Assembly (NCBI GenBank): GCA_025061935.1
Contig: JANWZY010000202.1
Coordinates: 1 to 5,270, forward strand
DNA from: Verrucomicrobiia bacterium
Lineage (GTDB): Bacteria; Verrucomicrobiota; Verrucomicrobiia; Limisphaerales; DTLC01
DNA: 5,270 bases
Direction of reading: 5' to 3'
The translations under genes and the position numbers were made by a program. This document shows positions 1-5,270 of this stretch, piece by piece. Numbering within the stretch: position 1 is the first letter of the stretch; each line of letters begins with the position of its first letter. The notes beneath the pieces were generated by a model, which saw nothing but the letters and a program-made list of their open reading frames with translations, did no database searches and had not been told where the DNA came from.

Positions 1-2112
1 GACGCGGCCGAGCGCAGCGCGCGCGCCAGGGTCGATTTCCTCGCCAAGATGAGCCACGAAATCCGTACACCGATGAACGGCGTAATTGCCATGGCGGGGT
101 TGTTGCTCGAAACGCCGCTGACACGCGAGCAGCGCGGGTACGTCGAGACGATCCATTCCTGTGGCAATTCATTACTCGCAATTCTTAACGACATTCTGGA
201 CCTGGCCAAGATAGACGCGGGCAAGCTCGAGCTTGTCAAAGAGCCGTTCGAGCTGCGCCGGTGCGTCGAAGAAGCCATAGACGTACTTGCGGCCGAGGCC
301 AGTGAGAAAAAAATCGAACTGACCTGCATTATTGACGACGAGCTGCCGTCCACGTTCCGCGGTGATGCAGTGCGGCTGCGGCAAGTGCTCGTGAACCTGC
401 TGAGCAACGCAGTCAAATTCACCAACGAAGGCGAAGTGGCAGTGACCGTCAACGCGCAAACGGTTCCCACCATGCTTCATGCGCCCGGCCAGTCGGGTGA
501 AACTGCGCCGAACGCGCCCGAAACACCAGCGGTGTGGCACCTGCAATTTTCGGTGCGCGACACTGGCATCGGGATACCGCCCGAGCGACTTGCGCGCCTG
601 TTCCAGCCGTTCATCCAGGCCGACGCGAGCATAAGCCGGCAATTCGGCGGCACCGGACTCGGCCTCGCCATCAGCAAAAGACTGGTCGAACTGATGGGGG
701 GCAAAATGTGGGTCGAGAGTGTCCCGCAACGCGGCTCGACGTTCTCGTTCACGCTGCCGCTTGCAGCCGTGCCCGGGGCCGATCAACCCGAGGAATCGAA
801 ACCGTCGCCCGAACTTGCAGACAAACGGTTGCTGATCGTTGACGACAACGCGACAAGCTGCCGGATGCTCTTCACCCACGCGACCAAGTGGGGAATGCTT
901 GCGCGCGCAACGCAAAACCCAGAGGAGGCACTGCAGTGGCTCAACGATGGCGAAAAGTTTGATATCGCCCTACTCGATTTGCAAATGCCGGGCATGGACG
1001 CATTCACGCTGGCGCGCGCGATACAGAAGGTGCCCGGCGCAACCAACACGCGCCTTGTGCTGCTCAGCCCGATCGGCGCACACACGGCCTCCGCGACCGA
1101 ACTCAAAGCCGCAGGCTTCGAAAGCGTAGCTATCAAACCGATCAAGCCGCTCCGGCTCAAAGAGGTGCTGCGCCAGGTCGTCACCGGCGCCAAATACACA
1201 CAGGCTCAACCGGCGCCGGAGTCCAAATCTGATCAGGTGCTCGCTGCGCGGCTGCCATTGCGCATACTGGTGGCAGACGACAACAAGATAAACCAGAAGG
1301 TCGCCGTCCGCCTGCTCCAGCAGATGGGGTATCAACCGGACGTGGCAGCCAACGGCAAGGAAGTGCTGGCCGCGCTGGATAAGCACCAATACGACTTGAT
1401 CTTTATGGACGTGCTCATGCCGGAAATGGACGGGTTGGAGGCTACGCGCGCGATCCGGAAACGCCAGAAAGACACGGCGCTTTTCCCGAACTACAAGCCG
1501 CCGCTTATAATTGTGGCCATGACCGCCAGCGCAATGCTCGGCGACAGGGAAAAATGCCTCGACGCAGGCATGGATGATTATCTTGCCAAGCCGGTGCGGC
1601 TTGAAGACGTGCGCCGAATTATCGAGCAGTGGGGGCCGGTGGCCCTGGCCGACAACGAGGTCGCGTCGAAAACGATCAAATCAGGCCAACCCGAGGCCGG
1701 TTTGGCGAACGAAGCCGAACCGACCCAGGCACACCAACAAGAGCCGCCCCCGGTCGATCTCGAGCGGCTGGTCAGCATGACCGAAGGCACCGAAGACAGT
1801 GTCCGCGAGCTGGTCACGTTGTATCTGACCCAGACGGCCGAGCAGTTCGAACAGATAAAAGCCGCGATCGAAAGCGCTGACGCGCAAACGGTGCGGCGCC
1901 TTGCGCACAGTTGCGTGGGCGCAAGCGCCACCTGTGGCATCGTGCGACTGGTCCCGTTGCTGCGCGAGCTTGAGCGACTCGGCCAAGACGGCGCGCTCGA
2001 AAAAGCGCCGGAGGTCTTGGAACAGGTCCAACGCGAGTTCGCGCGCGTGAAAGAATTCCTCGGAGACGAACAAACAATAAAGCGAGCAATCCAAACCTTT
2101 GTGAAAACCTGA
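1..2112 (+). CDS. Hybrid histidine kinase, HisKA-HATPase-REC-REC-HPt (5' end outside window)
   Basis: This is a multi-step phosphorelay sensor kinase. The reading frame is open from base 1, so the gene starts upstream; the ATG at 49 lies inside the H-box and is not the start. Counting residues from base 1, the HisKA H-box (SHEIRTPMNG) has its phosphorylatable histidine at 19. The ATPase domain has an N-box with N136, a G1 box DTGIGI at 187-192 and a G2 box GGTGLGL at 216-222. Receiver 1 has D281/D282, phosphoacceptor D326, S356 in the Thr/Ser position and K379. Receiver 2 has D426/D427, phosphoacceptor D470, T508 and K530. A C-terminal HPt domain (about 590-680) has H636 in AHSCVGASATCG. All catalytic residues look intact, so the expected phosphate path is H19 to a receiver Asp to H636. 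No transmembrane segment is visible, but the sensor part is missing. There is no output domain. The next gene follows after 3 bp and is a likely partner. The signal sensed is unknown. Confidence 0.95.
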   Translation, partial: DAAERSARARVDFLAKMSHEIRTPMNGVIAMAGLLLETPLTREQRGYVETIHSCGNSLLAILNDILDLAKIDAGKLELVKEPFELRRCVEEAIDVLAAEASEKKIELTCIIDDELPSTFRGDAVRLRQVLVNLLSNAVKFTNEGEVAVTVNAQTVPTMLHAPGQSGETAPNAPETPAVWHLQFSVRDTGIGIPPERLARLFQPFIQADASISRQFGGTGLGLAISKRLVELMGGKMWVESVPQRGSTFSFTLPLAAVPGADQPEESKPSPELADKRLLIVDDNATSCRMLFTHATKWGMLARATQNPEEALQWLNDGEKFDIALLDLQMPGMDAFTLARAIQKVPGATNTRLVLLSPIGAHTASATELKAAGFESVAIKPIKPLRLKEVLRQVVTGAKYTQAQPAPESKSDQVLAARLPLRILVADDNKINQKVAVRLLQQMGYQPDVAANGKEVLAALDKHQYDLIFMDVLMPEMDGLEATRAIRKRQKDTALFPNYKPPLIIVAMTASAMLGDREKCLDAGMDDYLAKPVRLEDVRRIIEQWGPVALADNEVASKTIKSGQPEAGLANEAEPTQAHQQEPPPVDLERLVSMTEGTEDSVRELVTLYLTQTAEQFEQIKAAIESADAQTVRRLAHSCVGASATCGIVRLVPLLRELERLGQDGALEKAPEVLEQVQREFARVKEFLGDEQTIKRAIQTFVKT

Positions 2113-2115
2113 GCC

Positions 2116-3381
2116 ATGAAAAAGCTACTGTTAATCGAGGACGACCTGGTCGCCGCTGACATCTACAGAAACAGATTCGCAGCGGCAGGCTTTGAAGTGT
2201 CCATTGCCCTAGACGGCGAGGCAGGCGTGCAAATGGTTCAAAGCGTCATGCCGGATGTGATCATACTCGACCTAATCTTACCAAAAATGAGCGGCGTCGA
2301 GGTGCTGAAGAACATCCGCGCAAACGAAGAGACGCAGCACATTCCGGTAGTCGTCCTGACAAACGCCTATCTGAGCGCAATGGTCAGCGAAGCATGGCGC
2401 GCTGGCGCGACCAAGTGCCTCTCGAAGGTCAACTGCACGCCGAAAAATGTGGTCGAGATAGTCAAAAGCGTGCTCGAAGACTACGCGGAATCGCGCGCGC
2501 AAGGCAAGCCCGCGCTCCCGCAGCCCCAGCTCCAGGCGAGCGCACGCCCGAGCGAAGAGCCGGTTGACGAACTAACCAAGGCCGCGGAGGCCGACCGTAA
2601 ATTCATAGCCGAGCTGCGAAAACAATTTGTCGCAGAGCTGCCAACAGTGTTGACCTCGCTGCGCGCACATCTGCAAGAATTCATCAAAAGCGAAAGCGAG
2701 GGCAAACAGCTCAATCACCTGTACGAGCTGCAACGCCGCCTCCATGCATTGACGGGCAACGCCGGGCTTACGGGCCTGGTACAAATCGCGCACTTATCGG
2801 CCGCACTCGAAGCGCTCACGAAAGAGCTCCGGGAACAACCGAAGAACATCACTGCCTCGACGCTCCGGACAATGGCGCTCGGAATTGACTTCCTCGGGGT
2901 GCTGTTTGCGCACGCGGCAAGCGACGGAACAAGCGAGATACCGAGCGCTACGGCACTCGTGGTTGACGACGAGGCCATATCTCGTCGTGCAATCGTCTAT
3001 GCACTGCAGAAAGCAAAGCTGCGATGCGTGATTGCAGAAAACGGCGAGGCCGCACTCAGACTGGCCGAACGGGCAAAATTCGACTTCATCGCACTGGATG
3101 TGGACCTGCCAGATGTGACAGGGTACGAGCTTTGCACCAAAATACGCGCACTACCAGATTACGGTCATACACCAATCGTGTTCGTCACCCCAATCAACGA
3201 CTTCGAGAGCCGCGCAAATACAACGCTCAGCGGCGGCACGGACCTAATCGCCAAGCCGTTCCTGTTCGTTGAGCTTGCGATCAAGGCGCTGGTTTACGTA
3301 TGGCGGAACCGTCTCCCGCGCGGGCCTGAACAAAACCAGGGGTTTGTACCCGATCCCCAAACCGGGTCGAGCACGGCCTGA
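2116..3381 (+). CDS. REC-HPt-REC response regulator without effector domain
   Basis: This 421-residue protein has three phosphorelay modules. Receiver 1 (about 1-120) has acidic residues E8/D9/D10, phosphoacceptor D52 in ILDLILP, T82 and K104. A Pro/Gln/Ala-rich linker (about 128-152) leads to an HPt-like helical domain (about 160-255) with H210 in RLHALTGNAG. Receiver 2 (about 278-400) has D284/D285, phosphoacceptor D328, T358 and K380. Both receivers therefore look competent for phosphorylation. The protein ends about 20 residues after receiver 2 in a Pro/Gly-rich tail, so no helix-turn-helix, GGDEF, HD-GYP or other output module is present. The ATG lies 3 bp after the kinase stop with no purine-rich Shine-Dalgarno sequence, which suggests translational coupling and co-transcription with the kinase. 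It probably acts as a phosphate distributor or sink, or signals by protein contact. The domain calls are firm; the pathway role is inference. Confidence 0.92.
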   Translation: MKKLLLIEDDLVAADIYRNRFAAAGFEVSIALDGEAGVQMVQSVMPDVIILDLILPKMSGVEVLKNIRANEETQHIPVVVLTNAYLSAMVSEAWRAGATKCLSKVNCTPKNVVEIVKSVLEDYAESRAQGKPALPQPQLQASARPSEEPVDELTKAAEADRKFIAELRKQFVAELPTVLTSLRAHLQEFIKSESEGKQLNHLYELQRRLHALTGNAGLTGLVQIAHLSAALEALTKELREQPKNITASTLRTMALGIDFLGVLFAHAASDGTSEIPSATALVVDDEAISRRAIVYALQKAKLRCVIAENGEAALRLAERAKFDFIALDVDLPDVTGYELCTKIRALPDYGHTPIVFVTPINDFESRANTTLSGGTDLIAKPFLFVELAIKALVYVWRNRLPRGPEQNQGFVPDPQTGSSTA

Positions 3382-3385
3382 ACTT

Positions 3386-3414
3386 TTGACAGCGCGATGT
3401 GCCAGCGCTAGTTT
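3386..3414 (+). promoter_or_regulatory. Sigma70-type promoter of the HIT gene, likely leaderless
   Basis: A perfect -35 hexamer TTGACA (3386-3391) is followed by a 17-bp spacer and a -10 hexamer TAGTTT (3409-3414). The -10 keeps the three most important bases (T, A and the final T). Seven bases after it lies A3422, which is both the expected transcription start and the A of the HIT gene's ATG. The promoter begins 5 bp after the stop of the preceding gene, so the HIT gene is probably transcribed separately from the kinase cassette. The hexamers and spacing are seen directly; activity is inferred. Confidence 0.7.
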
Positions 3415-3421
3415 TTGCGCC

Positions 3422-3910
3422 ATGGACACTTTGCATGCACCGTGGCGCATTGAATACATTCGCGCGCCCAAGCCGCTCCCGGCTGACGGCTCGCTGTTTA
3501 GCGCGATCGCGCGCGACAGCAACGACGAGGCAAACTACGTCATTGCGCGCGAGCGCACGTGCTTCGCACTTTTGAACCGGTACCCATACACCGCAGGCCA
3601 CCTGATGGTCGTGCCTTACAGGCAATGCCCCGATCTTGAGGCGCTTACCGACGAGGAAATCACGGACTTGATGAAACTCACCAAACGGTGTATCAGTGCA
3701 TTGAAACAAGTGATGAACCCGGACGGCTTTAACGTGGGCATTAACATCGGCAAAGTCGCAGGTGCCGGCGTGGTTAATCATATCCACATACATGTGGTGC
3801 CACGCTGGCTCGGCGACACGAACTTCATGCCGGTGCTGGCCGGCACAAACGTGTTGCCGGAAGCGCTGTCCGAAGTCGCAGCAAAGTTGCGGGCTGCGCT
3901 CGCGAAATGA
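3422..3910 (+). CDS. HIT (histidine triad) family nucleotide hydrolase/transferase-like protein
   Basis: This 162-residue cytoplasmic protein has the histidine triad H120-x-H122-x-H124 in the stretch NHIHIHVVPRW. The middle or last His-rich positions of this motif form the nucleotidyl-His active site in HIT enzymes, which act on nucleoside polyphosphates or nucleotide conjugates. Other family hallmarks are LNRYPY (51-56) followed by AGHLMVVP, and DTNFMPV after the triad, as in the Ap4A-phosphorylase-like bacterial branch. The frame is open further upstream to an ATG at 3269, but that would overlap the previous gene by over 100 bp with unrelated sequence. The start at 3422 gives the familiar opening MDTLHAPWRIEYI and sits right at the predicted transcription start. 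The CxxC (CIFC-like) zinc pair found near the N-terminus of many relatives is replaced by S24-LF-S27. The substrate cannot be told from sequence. Confidence 0.93.
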   Translation: MDTLHAPWRIEYIRAPKPLPADGSLFSAIARDSNDEANYVIARERTCFALLNRYPYTAGHLMVVPYRQCPDLEALTDEEITDLMKLTKRCISALKQVMNPDGFNVGINIGKVAGAGVVNHIHIHVVPRWLGDTNFMPVLAGTNVLPEALSEVAAKLRAALAK

Positions 3911-3911
3911 C

Positions 3912-3939
3912 CGGTTCGATACTCATGCAGATTGAACCG
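3912..3939 (+). other. RNA hairpin just after the HIT stop codon
   Basis: The arms 3912-3920 and 3931-3939 can form a 9-bp stem with one G-U pair and a 10-base loop. The stem begins one base after the TGA stop. No run of T follows, so it does not meet the intrinsic-terminator pattern. It could be an mRNA 3' end stabiliser, a Rho-dependent or non-canonical terminator, or chance. The pairing is seen directly; function is unknown. Confidence 0.35.
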
Positions 3940-3988
3940 CTACGTCACAAGCAGCGCAGCGCGCGCGCCATATCTACCCGTCATTTAA

Positions 3989-4008
3989 GCGCCAGGCCGT
4001 CCTGGTGC
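3989..4008 (+). other. RNA hairpin in the phoH upstream region
   Basis: The arms 3989-3996 and 4001-4008 can form an 8-bp stem (one G-U pair) closed by a 4-base loop CCGT. It lies about 50 bases before the phoH ATG and has no T-tract. If transcription starts upstream, it would sit in the phoH 5' leader. The rest of the 146-bp gap (3911-4056) shows no promoter with convincing -35 and -10 hexamers. In GC-rich DNA such a stem can arise by chance. Confidence 0.25.
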
Positions 4009-4056
4009 CGCGCCCGCACCCGTCCGGCCAATCAACAGTTCCCAGGCTGCTAGCCC

Positions 4057-5019
4057 ATGCCGACCGAAACTCTGCATTTCGAAAGCGCCCGATTCGCTCA
4101 GCAATTATACAACAACGACGCACGGAACCTGCAGGCGTTGCAGGAAGAACTGGGTGTGAAGGCCACTTCCCGCGACGGCTGGATTAAGCTCGAAGGCCCG
4201 CCCAACGCAATTGACCGCGCCAAACAGCTTTTCATCCAGCTCGAGTCGCAGTTGAAGGCCGGCACGCCTCTGCGCAACCGCGAGTTCGTACACGCGCTGC
4301 AGGTCGTCAAAAACGAAGGGGTCGAAGCGCTCAAAAACTTGATGGCCGACCGCATTTACACCTCGGACAAAAAGCCTACGGTCACACCCAAGACGCTGGG
4401 CCAAAAACGGTATATCGAGGCCATACGCAAGCACGACATCACTATCGCGGTCGGGCCGGCCGGCACGGGCAAAACCTACCTGGCCGTCGCAATGGCGCTT
4501 GCGCACCTGCGCGAAGGCAAAGTTTCGCGCATAGTACTGACGCGGCCCGCTGTCGAGGCGGGCGAAGCGCTCGGGTTCCTACCCGGCGACCTGTACGAAA
4601 AAATCATGCCATACCTCCGCCCGCTGCACGACGCGCTGTACGACATGCTCCCGGCCGAGGAAGTCCAAAGGCAAATGGAACGGAACGTGATCGAAATCGC
4701 GCCGCTAGCCTACATGCGCGGACGCACGCTCAACAACGCGTTCATCATCCTGGACGAAGCCCAAAACTCGACAACCGAGCAAATGCTGATGTTTCTCACC
4801 CGGCTCGGGCACGGCTCGAAAGCAGTGATCACAGGCGATGAAACCCAAGTTGACCTGCCCCCACACAAGCGCTCAGGCCTGATCGAGGCACATCAAATTC
4901 TCAAAGACGTCGAGGGCATCGCAATAATCGAGCTGGGCAAGCGCGACATCTTCCGTCACCCGCTGGTCCAACGCATCATAACCGCGTACGAAGAACACCG
5001 CGCCAAAAACAGGCAATAA
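4057..5019 (+). CDS. phoH: PhoH family NTPase (PhoH-like, YbeZ type)
   Basis: This is a 320-residue cytoplasmic P-loop NTPase of the PhoH-like/YbeZ group, the usual genomic partner of YbeY in RNA metabolism and ribosome maturation. The N-terminal part (about 1-70) resembles the small KH-like PhoH N-domain. The ATPase core has Walker A GPAGTGKT at 133-140 and Walker B FIILDEAQ at 229-236. Other family motifs are present: TRPAVEAGEALGFLPGDL after Walker A, PLAYMRGRTL before Walker B, and ITGDETQVDLP with RSGL after it. The length is normal and nothing is truncated. The ATG at 4057 is the most upstream possible start, because an in-frame TAG (4051-4053) sits just before it. The only Shine-Dalgarno candidate is a weak AGG at 4044-4046. 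ybeY follows after 4 bp, so the two are almost certainly co-transcribed. The family call is firm; the exact RNA substrate of such proteins is not settled. Confidence 0.96.
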   Translation: MPTETLHFESARFAQQLYNNDARNLQALQEELGVKATSRDGWIKLEGPPNAIDRAKQLFIQLESQLKAGTPLRNREFVHALQVVKNEGVEALKNLMADRIYTSDKKPTVTPKTLGQKRYIEAIRKHDITIAVGPAGTGKTYLAVAMALAHLREGKVSRIVLTRPAVEAGEALGFLPGDLYEKIMPYLRPLHDALYDMLPAEEVQRQMERNVIEIAPLAYMRGRTLNNAFIILDEAQNSTTEQMLMFLTRLGHGSKAVITGDETQVDLPPHKRSGLIEAHQILKDVEGIAIIELGKRDIFRHPLVQRIITAYEEHRAKNRQ

Positions 5020-5023
5020 ACTT

Positions 5024-5270
5024 GTGCCCGGCGCAAAACGCAAACCCGGTCGCGCGGCGCCTCCGGACCAACTCGAACTGGTGGTCGCCAACCGCCAGCG
5101 CGCACGTGCGCTGAACACGCCGCTCATGCGCGAAATGGCCCACGCACTCCTAAAAGAGTGCCTCGGAATCACCACCTGTCAGTTGGGCGTGTACCTCGTG
5201 AGCGCAAAACAGATCGCGCACATCAACGAAAAATTTCTGGGCCACGCCGGGCCTACGGACGTCATCGCCT
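5024..5270 (+). CDS. ybeY: Endoribonuclease YbeY, rRNA maturation factor (3' end outside window)
   Basis: The 82 visible codons match the N-terminal part of YbeY, a zinc-dependent single-strand endoribonuclease that acts in 16S rRNA 3'-end maturation and ribosome quality control. Seen here are the first strand followed by the polar stretch VANRQRAR (21-28), a helix, LGVYLVSAKQIAHINEKFL (54-72), and the conserved TDV motif at 78-80 that precedes the family's central strand. The zinc-binding H-x3-H-x5-H motif would lie beyond the window and cannot be checked. The start is taken as GTG at 5024. No ATG, GTG or TTG lies upstream in this frame before a stop, and the next ATG (codon 35) would remove the first strand. 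The first 16 residues form a basic, Pro-rich extension. The gene lies 4 bp after the phoH stop, the classic phoH-ybeY pairing. Confidence 0.9.
   Translation, partial: MPGAKRKPGRAAPPDQLELVVANRQRARALNTPLMREMAHALLKECLGITTCQLGVYLVSAKQIAHINEKFLGHAGPTDVIA

Noticed and set aside
49..51. ATG at 49 as the kinase start codon
   Set aside because: The frame is open to base 1 and the preceding codons read RVDFLAK, the conserved lead-in to the H-box, so the protein continues upstream.
172..915. Long minus-strand open frame (247 codons) opposite the histidine kinase
   Set aside because: It lies wholly opposite a well-supported kinase and receiver coding region, shows no recognisable domain and is rich in Arg/His/Cys as expected from an antisense reading of GC-rich codons.
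1578..2162. Minus-strand open frame (194 codons) across the HPt region and the gene junction
   Set aside because: It is a Ser/Arg-rich shadow of the kinase 3' end with no family resemblance and no start context.
3269..3421. N-terminal extension of the HIT protein from the ATG at 3269
   Set aside because: It would overlap the REC-HPt-REC gene in another frame, adds sequence unlike any HIT protein and lies upstream of the promoter that leads to 3422.
3953..3970. An 18-base stretch identical to bases 11-28 of the window
   Set aside because: It is a low-complexity alternating GC run that is inside the kinase coding region at one copy and in a spacer at the other. Chance in GC-rich DNA is likely, and no further copies were noticed.
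3971..3976. TATCTA as a -10 box for a phoH promoter
   Set aside because: No acceptable -35 hexamer lies 16-18 bp upstream, so the match is to an isolated AT-rich hexamer only.
3925..4053. Arg-rich 42-codon ORF in the phoH upstream gap
   Set aside because: No ribosome binding site, unusual composition (Arg/Ala/Pro-rich) and its ATG sits in a hairpin loop. Its in-frame stop just before phoH is interesting, but chance is the simpler explanation.

Overview
The window is GC-rich bacterial chromosome carrying five protein-coding genes, all on the + strand and tightly packed. The first and last genes run off the window ends. The best guess for the host is a member of Verrucomicrobiota. The reasons are the HPt wording of the first gene (AHSCVGASATCG), the closely related wording I remember for PhoH and HIT proteins of that phylum, and a TTGACA-N17-TAGTTT promoter placed directly against a start codon. 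This is recall-based inference, not a database result. No mobile element, CRISPR array, tRNA or rRNA is visible.

Region 1 (1-3381) is a two-gene signalling cassette. A hybrid histidine kinase (HisKA-HATPase-REC-REC-HPt, N-terminal sensor part outside the window) is followed 3 bp later by a REC-HPt-REC protein. Together they carry one visible kinase core, four receiver domains and two HPt domains, with all receiver aspartates intact. Neither protein shows a DNA-binding, cyclase or other output domain, so the relay must hand its signal to a partner outside the window or act by protein contact.

Region 2 (3382-3910) holds a HIT-family nucleotide hydrolase/transferase-like gene. A strong sigma70-type promoter starts 5 bp after the preceding stop. 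Its predicted transcription start falls on the A of the ATG, so the mRNA is probably leaderless.

Region 3 (3911-4056) is a 146-bp gap with two possible RNA hairpins and no promoter I can defend. Region 4 (4057-5270) is the housekeeping pair phoH-like ATPase and ybeY endoribonuclease, separated by 4 bp. YbeY acts in rRNA maturation and ribosome quality control, and the PhoH-like NTPase is its usual genomic and functional partner.

I do not see an unmistakably new biological system. The points most worth a second look are the output-less double-HPt relay, the loss of the usual lysine in both HPt motifs, and the apparently leaderless, Shine-Dalgarno-free start sites.
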